Source of the DNA: CAZODA01 sp964578485
Lineage (GTDB): Bacteria; Bacteroidota; Bacteroidia; Bacteroidales; Marinilabiliaceae
Direction of reading: 5' to 3'
Assembly: GCA_964578485.1 (NCBI GenBank)
Contig: CAZODA010000056.1
Location: 1-18,075, forward strand
DNA length: 18,075 bases
The notes under the pieces are model-generated. The model was not told the origin of the DNA. It made no database searches and saw only the letters and a program-made list of their open reading frames with translations. Below, one piece after another: positions 1-6,361 of the stretch (position 1 is its first letter; each line of letters opens with the position of its first letter). The translations under genes and the position numbers were made by a program.

Positions 1-69
1 TTGGCCTTGCCGAAAAACGAACAAGACATATATTTGTTGAAAAGAAAAAATAAAAAATTTATAAAATAA
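1..69 (+). CDS. possible 3' end of an upstream gene
   Basis: Frame 1 is open from the first base to a TAA at 67-69 and encodes 22 residues ending in a basic, lysine-rich tail (KRKNKKFIK). Such a tail is plausible for a C-terminus, but the piece is too short to recognise a family and an open frame of this length is expected by chance in AT-rich DNA. The upstream sequence would decide it. Confidence 0.25.
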   Translation: MALPKNEQDIYLLKRKNKKFIK

Positions 70-90
70 TTTGGATTAACCATAGAATAC

Positions 91-151
91 GGGATTTCGC
101 TTCGCTCAACCTTCGGCCACCTCCCCTTTGCGGGGATTTCGCTTCGCTCAA
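91..151. repeat. 19-bp direct repeat pair
   Basis: GGGATTTCGCTTCGCTCAA occurs perfectly at 91-109 and 133-151. A related copy lies inverted near the other end of the window at 17529-17549: its reverse complement matches 90-110 at 18 of 21 positions. This indicates a dispersed repeat rather than a local duplication only. Confidence 0.8.
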
Positions 152-225
152 AACGACCACGTAATTCGTAATTGATATCTAAACCCCTCTAAACGACGTA
201 GTCCTCAACATTTTAATTCATAATT

Positions 226-267
226 CATAATTTATTACTAATCTACTAATCTACTAATCTACTAATC
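226..267. repeat. 18-bp header plus 4 x 8-bp tandem array (TACTAATC)
   Basis: Four perfect TACTAATC units lie at 236-267. The array begins inside an 18-bp header, CATAATTTATTACTAATC (226-243). The header recurs with one mismatch at 18009-18026, where it leads into a different 8-bp array. Confidence 0.85.
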
Positions 268-615
268 AGCTAATTACCCCTTGTTTTTTAGGAAATGTTT
301 GTATATCTTTACAGTTGTTAAACAAATTTGATCTTTATATAAACATTATAATTATTAATCTGAAATCTCGGCCCACTATGCCTGACCACATTCAATACCT
401 AATTTATCCACCTTCCTTTCTTAAGGATTTTTCTGTTGCTACCCCTAAGCCTGCAATAGAAAATAATTCTTTCAATAGTTTTATAAATATTTTTCTTTTC
501 TATTACAGTCTATTCAGTAATAGAAATTCCTATATTTTCTTTTATTCAAAGAGGGCACAATATGCTAATACTATTTTGTATTTATCGGCAGCTGAGATGC
601 GATTAATCACAATAA

Positions 616-640
616 AGACGCAATCAATCGCGTCTCTACA
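616..640. repeat. short inverted repeat ending GCGTCTCTACA
   Basis: AGACGC (616-621) pairs with GCGTCT (630-635) and is followed by CTACA. A similar element with the same TCTCTACA end lies at 6280-6304. The pair looks like degenerate members of a dispersed palindromic repeat. Confidence 0.45.
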
Positions 641-683
641 GTTTGAAAACATAGAATACGATTATATTATAATTGGGAAAAAA

Positions 684-752
684 GAAGAGGAAGCAACTGA
701 GCGTTGGAGCTACCGCTTCCTCTTCCGACTCCCTTTCAAAAAGAAAGGAGGT
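684..752. repeat. two adjacent strong hairpins
   Basis: GAAGAGGAAGC (684-694) is perfectly complementary to GCTTCCTCTTC (715-725), with a 20-nt loop. Immediately after it, ACTCCCTTTC (728-737) pairs with GAAAGGAGGT (743-752) around AAAAA, with one mismatch and one G.T pair. The block sits 154 nt upstream of peptide 1. It may be a mobile-repeat remnant or an RNA structure; the second hairpin has no T-run, so it is not a typical terminator. Confidence 0.65.
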
Positions 753-859
753 AACAGGCAAAGATAATAAATAATGAAACAGAAATCGCAAGTGTTAATA
801 CCCCTCTGCGTGAGATCTACTTAGCAAGGCAGGTAATCTTTAAAATATTTTTAAAACAA

Positions 860-887
860 GATGCTTGAAAAACATAAAACAAGCATT
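860..887 (+). promoter_or_regulatory. conserved 5' hairpin of peptide gene 1
   Basis: ATGCTTG (861-867) pairs with CAAGCAT (880-886) over a 12-nt loop, with an extra G.T pair (860/887). The hairpin lies 19 nt before the peptide start codon. The same hairpin stands before peptide gene 2 (2530-2556), where the closing pair is G-C and the loop has 11 nt. Stem arms are identical while loop bases and length differ, which suggests selection on the RNA fold. A start-stop ATGTAA (899-904) sits between hairpin and start in both copies. Confidence 0.6.
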
Positions 888-905
888 AGAAAAATTTTAT
901 GTAAT

Positions 906-1235
906 ATGAAAAATAAGATTTTATTTGGCTGTGTATCAATATTATTTGTAGCAGCCACAGCATTTAATATAGGTTTATTACAAACCAAAGATGCCAATGA
1001 CGTCTCACTTGATGCAATTACCATAATGGCGCAAGCGCATGATGGCGAGAATAATATAAATGGCGCTGAATTTGTAATCCTTATGGATGGGGGAAGCGGT
1101 ACTAAATGTATAGATGAGATAGTGCATAATTATCAAATTTATATAATCTATTGTGAGGGCTCTGGTAATCTACCTTGTATCCAAGGTGTTTACGAGTATT
1201 GTACTCCAACCAATAAACGTTGCTATTTTACCTAA
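906..1235 (+). CDS. NVEALA-type exported peptide 1 (variable Cys-containing C-terminus)
   Basis: A 109-residue peptide. Residues 1-48 (MKNKILFGCVSILFVAAT onward, ending AHDGE) form a basic N-terminus, a hydrophobic signal segment (about 5-20) and the stretch SLDAITIMAQA, which resembles the NVEALA leader motif of small Bacteroidota proteins, with likely processing after AQA (residue 44). The remaining 61 residues contain five cysteines and match nothing I recognise. The leader is almost identical to that of the peptide at 2575. The start was placed at 906, not the in-frame ATG at 861, because that upstream ATG lies in the hairpin and is frame-broken by a 1-nt loop difference in copy 2. A MITE-like element separates this gene from its lipoprotein. 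The C-terminus lacks the GGPGS..CS pattern seen in copy 2. Function unknown; an exported, perhaps disulfide-bonded or modified peptide is inference. Confidence 0.75.
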   Translation: MKNKILFGCVSILFVAATAFNIGLLQTKDANDVSLDAITIMAQAHDGENNINGAEFVILMDGGSGTKCIDEIVHNYQIYIIYCEGSGNLPCIQGVYEYCTPTNKRCYFT

Positions 1236-1248
1236 TTTTATTTAATTA

Positions 1249-1358
1249 TGGGGCTGTCTAAAAACATCTTTAAACGAATTTTGTAATTCACAAAGTATTA
1301 ATAATGAGGTTTGCATAAATTGTAATTTATCAATAAACCGACTTCTTAGGCAGCCTCA
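1249..1358. mobile_element. 110-bp MITE-like element with TTA target duplication
   Basis: ATGGGGCTGTCTAAAAAC (1248-1265) and the reverse complement of 1342-1359 (ATGAGGCTGCCTAAGAAG) match at 14 or 15 of 18 positions. Taking TGGGGCTG...CAGCCTCA as the element, it is flanked by TTA at 1246-1248 and 1359-1361. GGGGCTGTC-type ends and a TNA duplication are known from IS5-like and related insertion sequences; the exact family is not assigned. The inside has no coding capacity, so this would be a non-autonomous element. It occupies most of the 141-nt gap between peptide 1 and lipoprotein 1. Confidence 0.6.
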
Positions 1359-1376
1359 TTACAAATTTTAAATTGT

Positions 1377-2504
1377 ATGAAACATTTATATTTATTATTT
1401 ATACTATTTGTGTTTTTATGTAGTTGTTCTTTTAACAAGTCTGAAACTCTTTCTAATAATTCATCACAAATATTATCCTTATCTGACAACATTGTAAATG
1501 AAAGTTGTTTTAAAAACTATTTTGAATTAGATGAAATAATACCTATTCCAACTAATGACTCTATATTAATTTCAGATATAAGAAAGGTTATAAGGTTTGA
1601 TGATAAGATTATTTTGTTTTCGAAAGGAACAAATCATGTACTTATTATTGATGCAAACAAAGGAGTTGTTGAACAAGATATTATTAGGAAAGGAAGAGGT
1701 CCCGGAGAATCAAGATCGATACTCGACATCACATTCCATGAAGAGTTTGAACAAATAATAATTCATAATGATTACAACAGATTACTTTTTTATGATATTA
1801 ATGGGGAATTTATCTTTCAGGAGGAAGTGGGATCCCCTTATGAGGGTATCTGCATACATAAAGGCGAAATAATTCTGCATAATAAAATGGCCGGCTATTC
1901 CTGTTATCCATACGCATTTAAAATATATAATTTACAAGAAAAGACTTGGAGGCAGGCAGGAAAAAACCAAAAAGTTGATTTTCATATCAGAAGTCAAGGG
2001 TTGAATTTAGTGAAAAGTAAAAGACTTTGGTTTACGTCTCCTTTAGATTACAGTCTGTTTACTCTTGAAAACGATCAAATTAGCACTCAGTTCGAATTTG
2101 ATATTCCAAAGAATAAAATAAATAGTCAATTAGTAAAAATATCAATTTCTGACCCAATGGCTTTTTTCCAAAAAATATCAGAAAACAACTTGATATACTC
2201 GATTAACTCTATTCGAGAGACTTCCAATTATATAGTGTTTAAATCAAATCAGCCGGGTTTTTTTATCATAGACAAAAAAGTCAACAAAATTTATTGGGAT
2301 AAATCATTCGTCGGGCAATACTTGTTTCCTTCTGCCTACTATTATCCACATGATGGAGATGACAACAAAATCATGTTTATTCTTCCTGCTCAGGATTTTA
2401 CACAAAGTGGAAAACTCAATTTAAATGATGAGTTAGATTTTTCAAATATAAAAGAAAGTGATAATCCTATTTTACTCTTTTTCAAAGAAAAAGATAGATT
2501 TTGA
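1377..2504 (+). CDS. 6-bladed beta-propeller lipoprotein 1
   Basis: A 375-residue lipoprotein: hydrophobic signal (residues 4-14), lipobox LCSC with the lipidated Cys at 17, then a propeller-type body. The motif GRGPGE at 106-111, preceded by a strand-turn-strand blade (LIIDANKGVVEQDIIRK), is the signature of the Bacteroidota 6-bladed beta-propeller lipoprotein group (BF3164 / DUF4934-like). The C-terminal pattern DNPILLFFK recurs in the two paralogues downstream. Predicted location is the outer or inner membrane surface; no enzymatic role is known. It follows peptide 1 after a 141-nt gap filled by a MITE-like element and ends 26 nt before the hairpin of peptide 2. An internal transcript from the upstream peptide promoter is likely but not shown. 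Family call is firm, function unknown. Confidence 0.85.
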   Translation: MKHLYLLFILFVFLCSCSFNKSETLSNNSSQILSLSDNIVNESCFKNYFELDEIIPIPTNDSILISDIRKVIRFDDKIILFSKGTNHVLIIDANKGVVEQDIIRKGRGPGESRSILDITFHEEFEQIIIHNDYNRLLFYDINGEFIFQEEVGSPYEGICIHKGEIILHNKMAGYSCYPYAFKIYNLQEKTWRQAGKNQKVDFHIRSQGLNLVKSKRLWFTSPLDYSLFTLENDQISTQFEFDIPKNKINSQLVKISISDPMAFFQKISENNLIYSINSIRETSNYIVFKSNQPGFFIIDKKVNKIYWDKSFVGQYLFPSAYYYPHDGDDNKIMFILPAQDFTQSGKLNLNDELDFSNIKESDNPILLFFKEKDRF

Positions 2505-2529
2505 AGTCGAGGCATACCTATAAAATAAA

Positions 2530-2556
2530 GATGCTTGAAAGTATAAAACAAGCATC
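2530..2556 (+). promoter_or_regulatory. conserved 5' hairpin of peptide gene 2
   Basis: ATGCTTG (2531-2537) pairs with CAAGCAT (2549-2555), extended by a G-C pair (2530/2556), over an 11-nt loop. It lies 18 nt before the peptide 2 start. It is the counterpart of 860-887, with preserved stem and altered loop. It is not followed by a T-run, so a terminator role is unlikely; a translation or mRNA-stability role is inference. Confidence 0.6.
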
Positions 2557-2574
2557 AGAAAAATTTTATGTAAT

Positions 2575-2877
2575 ATGAAAAACAAGATTTTATTTGGCTG
2601 TGTATCAGTATTATTTGTAGCAGCCACAGCATTTAATATAGGTTTATTACAAACCAAAGATGCCAATGACGTCTCACTTGATGCAATTACCATAATGGCG
2701 CAAGCGCATGATGGAGAGACAGGAGGATATTCTTATCTTTGTACCTCAGGAGGGCCAGGTTCGATTAGTTGCTCTACATCTTTTAATGCCGGAGGAGGCG
2801 GAATATCTGGAGGAACAGGTTGTACGTTCGCTTTTTACTGCTTTTTAAACATCCTCTTTAAATTATCCTATTTATGA
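2575..2877 (+). CDS. NVEALA-type exported peptide 2 (Gly/Cys-rich C-terminus)
   Basis: A 100-residue peptide. Codons 1-48 differ from those of the peptide at 906 by only three bases in 144 (one amino-acid change, I12V); after the DGE codons the two share nothing. The 52-residue tail is glycine-rich with four cysteines and carries the pattern C..GGPGS.SCS (residues 55-66), which I associate with NVEALA-family peptides. The last residues are hydrophobic (LNILFKLSYL). The stop codon overlaps the start of lipoprotein 2 in an ATGA, so the two are probably translationally coupled, suggesting they work as a pair. Leader export and cleavage near residue 44 are inferred. No modification enzyme or peptidase transporter is in the window. 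Confidence 0.8.
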   Translation: MKNKILFGCVSVLFVAATAFNIGLLQTKDANDVSLDAITIMAQAHDGETGGYSYLCTSGGPGSISCSTSFNAGGGGISGGTGCTFAFYCFLNILFKLSYL

Positions 2878-4019
2878 AAATATTAACTAGAATCATTATC
2901 GTCATATTTTCCTTTGTTACATTTTCATGTAAAAAAAAGGAATCAGTTACAATAGAAACTATCATTAATTTAGAGAAAGAAATAAGTGTTAAAGCAAGTG
3001 ACATTTCAAGAGATTTGAAAATCATTAAACTTGAAAATTCTGATAGTTGCTTATTAGCAAATATCAGAAAAATTGAATTTGTGGATAGCCTTATTTATAT
3101 ATTAGATGATGTTTTTAAAGGTGTTTATGTCTTTTCTTTTACTGGTAAACTTGTGCAAAAGTTTTCTAAAGAAGGTCGTGGGCCCGGAGAGTATTTATCT
3201 CTTGATGATTTTTTTATTGATAGGGATGCAAATGTTTTAGAACTTTTCGACAGAATAAATATGAGAATTTATAAATATAAACTTGAAAATTTTGAGTTTA
3301 TTCATAAAATAGATATACCACTTAATTTTGGGTTTAAGTTTATTAAAAAGGAAAACATTTATTATTTTCAAACAAATGAAGCAAGAAATATAATAAACGA
3401 AAAAAAAATCACCAATAGTTCTATAATCGCTTTCGATGCAGACTCCAAAAAAGTCACTCCTTTTTTACATAAAACGAAACCTGAGACCGAAAATCAACAT
3501 TGGGAATTTTCAAGCATTTTTACTGTTGATAATAATACGCAGAGAGTTTTTATTTCGCTTGCCTGGGATAAAACACATTACGAGATTTTTAATGATGTGA
3601 TAAATCCAATAATCAAAATTGAAGCTTCAAGCCGTGGATTTCCTGATAAAATTTTGGAGAGCAAGTTTGATGAAAAAATGTCTTTTTTAAATTCTCTTGG
3701 AGAACGCACTAATAATACACATTTTTTTAAATTGCTTATGAATAATGAAAAAGCATTAATTATTGGCTATGGAATTGGTTATCCTCCAAAGGAATGTTAT
3801 TATTTTAATTTCAAGGAAAATAACCATCATTTTTTCACAAATAATATTATAAATGATTATCTACCTTTTGAAATAGAACACACTTCAATTTTCAAAGAAG
3901 ATGATGGTTATCTTGTATCTGTGTTATATCCTCATTTAGAAAATCTAAGTTCATCAGCATATAATTATTTAGATATTAAGGACACTGATAACCCTGTTTT
4001 GTTTTTGTTTAAATTATGA
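2874..4019 (+). CDS. 6-bladed beta-propeller lipoprotein 2
   Basis: A 381-residue lipoprotein with signal segment 5-17, lipobox TFSC (Cys 19) and a short basic stretch KKKE. The propeller body carries VYVFSFTGKLVQKFSKEGRGPGE, with GRGPGE at 101-106, and the shared C-terminal signature DNPVLFLFK. It belongs to the same BF3164/DUF4934-like family as the genes at 1377 and 4324 but is clearly diverged from both. Its start overlaps the stop of peptide 2 (ATGA at 2874-2877), and its own stop overlaps the start of the small membrane protein (ATGA at 4016-4019), so three genes are tightly coupled. A role as surface partner or receptor for the coupled peptide is inference only. Confidence 0.87.
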   Translation: MKILTRIIIVIFSFVTFSCKKKESVTIETIINLEKEISVKASDISRDLKIIKLENSDSCLLANIRKIEFVDSLIYILDDVFKGVYVFSFTGKLVQKFSKEGRGPGEYLSLDDFFIDRDANVLELFDRINMRIYKYKLENFEFIHKIDIPLNFGFKFIKKENIYYFQTNEARNIINEKKITNSSIIAFDADSKKVTPFLHKTKPETENQHWEFSSIFTVDNNTQRVFISLAWDKTHYEIFNDVINPIIKIEASSRGFPDKILESKFDEKMSFLNSLGERTNNTHFFKLLMNNEKALIIGYGIGYPPKECYYFNFKENNHHFFTNNIINDYLPFEIEHTSIFKEDDGYLVSVLYPHLENLSSSAYNYLDIKDTDNPVLFLFKL

Positions 4020-4272
4020 AAAAGACTTATGTTTTTTTAGGAAGTATTGTTATTCTAATAATTTTTTTAACATTTTCAATATTTAATATTTTATCATTAA
4101 AGTCTGAATTATTTAGGTATAGCAATTTAAGAACCGAGAATATTTTATTAAAAGAGGGCTTTTTTCATTCATATGATTATGAGGGAATAAGAATTGATTT
4201 TTCTCAAAAATTTTTGATCCGGATTTAAAAGAAATTACTTTAAATGATCTAATAAAAAGTGAAAACACTTAG
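4016..4272 (+). pseudogene. truncated, frameshifted membrane-anchored protein (redoxin-like?)
   Basis: The open frame (4016-4228) encodes 70 residues: a single N-terminal membrane segment (about 5-27) and a polar part ending EGIRIDFSQKFLIRI. A one-base shift in the A5T5 run at 4206-4215 would instead continue FDPDLKEITLNDLIKSENT to a TAG at 4270-4272. That continuation reads as natural protein and resembles the stretch before the active site of membrane-anchored thioredoxin-like proteins of Bacteroidota. No CxxC or further domain follows, so even the repaired frame is a truncated fragment. It is coupled to lipoprotein 2 by an ATGA overlap. The redoxin assignment is tentative; decay is better supported than identity. 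Confidence 0.5.
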
Positions 4273-4323
4273 GTAGGCTTACTTAAAGAATGAAATATTA
4301 TAAAAAACAAATACACCATAGCA

Positions 4324-5433
4324 ATGAAATATTTACCTATAACATTCCTATTCTGTTTGTTAGTTTTCTCCTGTACTAATAGCAAAAACAGCAGAGCAGA
4401 TTATACTATTTCAGTAGTGGAAAACTTAAAGGATCCAATAAGTTTAAATTCGTTGTTTACCGAAGTTGAATATGTAGTACTTGAAACAACAGAAGAAAGC
4501 ATTTTTGGTAACATTGATAAGCTAATTTATTCAGAAGGGCAATATTATATTATGGACGGCTCTAGAACAAAGCTAATATATGTGTTTTCCGAAGAAGGAC
4601 AATTTTTAAGGACTATTGGGAAAATAGGCAAGGGACCAGGGGAATACTCACAGATAGCTGATTTTACAATTGATGAAGAAAGTAACAAGGTAATTATCCT
4701 GGCACATCCTTCAACCGTATTTGTATATGATAAAGACGGGGATTTTCTTTTTAAGAAAGATTTGTTCTCCGGTTCATTATTTAGTATAATTAATTATAAC
4801 AATGGCTATATGTTTAGTACTGATCACAATTCTTACATAAAAGGCGAAAATGCTTATCTCTTCTTTAACTTTGATAAAGAATTCAATTTACTCAAAAAAT
4901 CACAAGATGTATTATCTATACCTGTTAACATGTTGCCCCTCGGATCTAATTCATTGTTAAAAAATAGGGATGGCATATCTTACTTTGATTTTTTCACTTC
5001 AACCCTACACTATAACATAGATAACAAGAAGCCTTACTCTGTTTTTTATGATTTTAAAGAAAGGGCAGTTCCGGTTGAGGTCTATATTAATTCAATAGAC
5101 TTTTTTTCGAGACAAAGAGAATATGGTTTTATCTCAGACGCAATCTTTATAGACAATCTATTTTTAGCAACCTTTATTCTTTCCGGAAATATGAATATTT
5201 CAATAATTAATATTGATACAAAATATAGTGAATTATATAAATACAAAGGATGGATACCGGAATTTCTTTATTACCAGAATGGAGTATTATATTCCAGAAT
5301 GGAGTCAAAAAATATCGTTGAAGAAAGGGTGTTTTTTGAAGAAGCAAAGAAAATCACCAAATATCCAATTAATGAGGACAGCAATCCCGTTATATTAAAA
5401 TTTAAACTGAGTAGCTTTTTAAACGAGTTTTAA
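4324..5433 (+). CDS. 6-bladed beta-propeller lipoprotein 3
   Basis: A 369-residue lipoprotein: signal segment 4-14, lipobox VFSC (Cys 17), then the typical entry of the family (VEYVVLETTEES...GNIDKLI), the motif GKGPGE at 102-107 followed by ADFTIDEE, and the C-terminal signature SNPVILKFK. It is a third paralogue of the propeller lipoproteins at 1377 and 2874. Unlike them it has no peptide gene immediately upstream; what precedes it is the tail of the broken small protein. An 11-bp direct repeat (AATGAAATATT at 4289-4299 and 4323-4333) flanks the gap and overlaps the start codon, perhaps a scar of a deletion that removed an upstream peptide module. That deletion is inference. Confidence 0.87.
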   Translation: MKYLPITFLFCLLVFSCTNSKNSRADYTISVVENLKDPISLNSLFTEVEYVVLETTEESIFGNIDKLIYSEGQYYIMDGSRTKLIYVFSEEGQFLRTIGKIGKGPGEYSQIADFTIDEESNKVIILAHPSTVFVYDKDGDFLFKKDLFSGSLFSIINYNNGYMFSTDHNSYIKGENAYLFFNFDKEFNLLKKSQDVLSIPVNMLPLGSNSLLKNRDGISYFDFFTSTLHYNIDNKKPYSVFYDFKERAVPVEVYINSIDFFSRQREYGFISDAIFIDNLFLATFILSGNMNISIINIDTKYSELYKYKGWIPEFLYYQNGVLYSRMESKNIVEERVFFEEAKKITKYPINEDSNPVILKFKLSSFLNEF

Positions 5434-5514
5434 ATTTCCGAAGACTTTTATGTGTTATGCAGATATAAAAGTTGTTTAAATATTGATATTTCATTATAAC
5501 ATAACAATTAATCA

Positions 5515-6111
5515 AATGAAACTGTGACCAATCATTCTTATTTTAATAGCGGCCTTAATTCTAAGCTTAGTTTTAAGCAAGTATTACGAACGCGACTATA
5601 TGTTATTAATGTAAAAGAAGTAAAGATTTAAAAGTGTTTGGCAGGCTTGGAACAGCAACAATGAATGACTCCTTAAAAAACTTCAGTCTTGACAAACCCA
5701 TAGGCTATAACGTAATTATTACAGCAAGATAAATGTCAATATAATTTAAACGGGGATCTCTTAGATCAGTTTTATTATGATAAGGTTGATCCTGTTCAAA
5801 AGAGATTAGAATTTATTAGGAAGCAAATTGTTGAAACAAACGTCATTTATAAGGTTGTTACAGATGCCTACATAGCTTCCAATAAATTGTATTTAAGTTT
5901 TATAAGTAATGAAGCGGAAGAGGTTTTTGCAAATAAGATTTTAGAAATTGAAATAAGCGACGACGATATGAATGTTATTGCACTTTATAATTTGGGAGAT
6001 GGCTGGTTCAATACTATGTGTGTGGAACAAGGAAATTTATGGTCATTTGACTACAAGGACGGGTGTTTAAAGAGATTTTCACTAATGCAGCAGGACTCAA
6101 GGAAAAAATAG
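5515..6111 (+). pseudogene. decayed gene, C-terminal part propeller-like
   Basis: Three frames carry protein-like sequence in succession. First, 5515 onward: MKL, a TGA stop, then a membrane segment PIILILIAALILSLVLSKYYERD. Second, 5610-5732: includes LKVFGRLGTATMNDSLKNF, possibly a degraded FGRxGxGP propeller turn. Third, 5716-6111: 131 open codons including VIYKVVTDAYIASNKLYLSF and NLWSFDYKDGCLKRF, which read like blades of a TolB/BF3164-type propeller. No single start gives the whole protein. It may be one gene with several lesions or remnants of two genes (a membrane-anchored protein and a propeller lipoprotein). Its position directly after lipoprotein 3 fits a decaying last module of the cluster. 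Confidence 0.55.
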
Positions 6112-6361
6112 TTTACTCAATTCTATAAATATGCATATAGTTAGCAATAAAGAACCCCCTGCCTTTCTATAATGAGAAGTAATTGGGAAAAGACTCATGC
6201 TGATGATACGAGCGGGTACGCGAGTGAAAGTGGCTCTTAAAACCTAAAACCCGAAATGGACACGACATGTCATGAAAAAAGACGTTGCGTGCAAGGTCTC
6301 TACAATTATTCGTTGTTGATCACGGTTTACTGTTCATTGATAATTGTTTACTGATAACTGA
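6112..6361. other. spacer between convergent transcription units, with dispersed repeats
   Basis: No gene seen. AGACGTTGC (6280-6288) and GCAAGGTCT (6291-6299) form an imperfect palindrome followed by CTACA, related to 616-640. From 6325 a phased repeat begins: GTTTACTG at 6325-6332 and 6346-6353, TGTTCATTG at 6331-6339 and 6366-6374. It runs into the 3' end of the kinase gene. Confidence 0.55.
6280..6304. repeat. imperfect palindrome ending GTCTCTACA
   Basis: AGAC-g-TTGC / GCAA-g-GTCT around GT with one G/G mismatch; a perfect ancestor would read AGACGTTGCGTGCAACGTCT. It shares its TCTCTACA end with the element at 616-640 and lies in the spacer between the cluster and the kinase. Confidence 0.45.

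Larger units (their letters stand above)
70..905. other. gene-poor, repeat-rich interval upstream of the peptide cluster
   Basis: About 830 bases with no convincing gene. It contains a 19-bp direct repeat (91-109 and 133-151), a four-unit 8-bp tandem array (236-267), a short inverted repeat (616-635), two strong adjacent hairpins (684-752) and the conserved 5' hairpin of peptide 1 (861-886). An open frame at 315-767 has no recognisable features and runs through the inverted repeats, so I do not call it a gene. I see no clear TAnnTTTG promoter box for the downstream peptide gene. Confidence 0.6.

Noticed and set aside
315..767. 150-codon open frame on the plus strand
   Set aside because: No recognisable domain or signal, runs through inverted repeats and simple AT-rich DNA, and has a non-ATG start; best explained as chance.
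747..824. GGAGGT followed by a 16-codon ORF at 774
   Set aside because: The GGAGGT is the arm of a hairpin, lies too far from the ATG, and Bacteroidota rarely use Shine-Dalgarno sites; the ORF has no features.
861..905. In-frame ATG 15 codons upstream of peptide 1 as the true start
   Set aside because: The ATG is part of the hairpin arm, and in copy 2 the shorter loop puts it out of frame with a TGA; the shared start is at 906/2575.
906..940. Lipobox-like LFGC in the peptide leader (Cys 9)
   Set aside because: Hydrophobic part before the Cys is far too short for a lipoprotein signal, and the hydrophobic stretch continues after it.
2472..2693. 73-codon ORF on the minus strand
   Set aside because: Antisense shadow of peptide gene 2 and the end of lipoprotein 1.
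5213..5398. 61-codon ORF inside lipoprotein 3
   Set aside because: Out-of-frame shadow within a clear lipoprotein gene.
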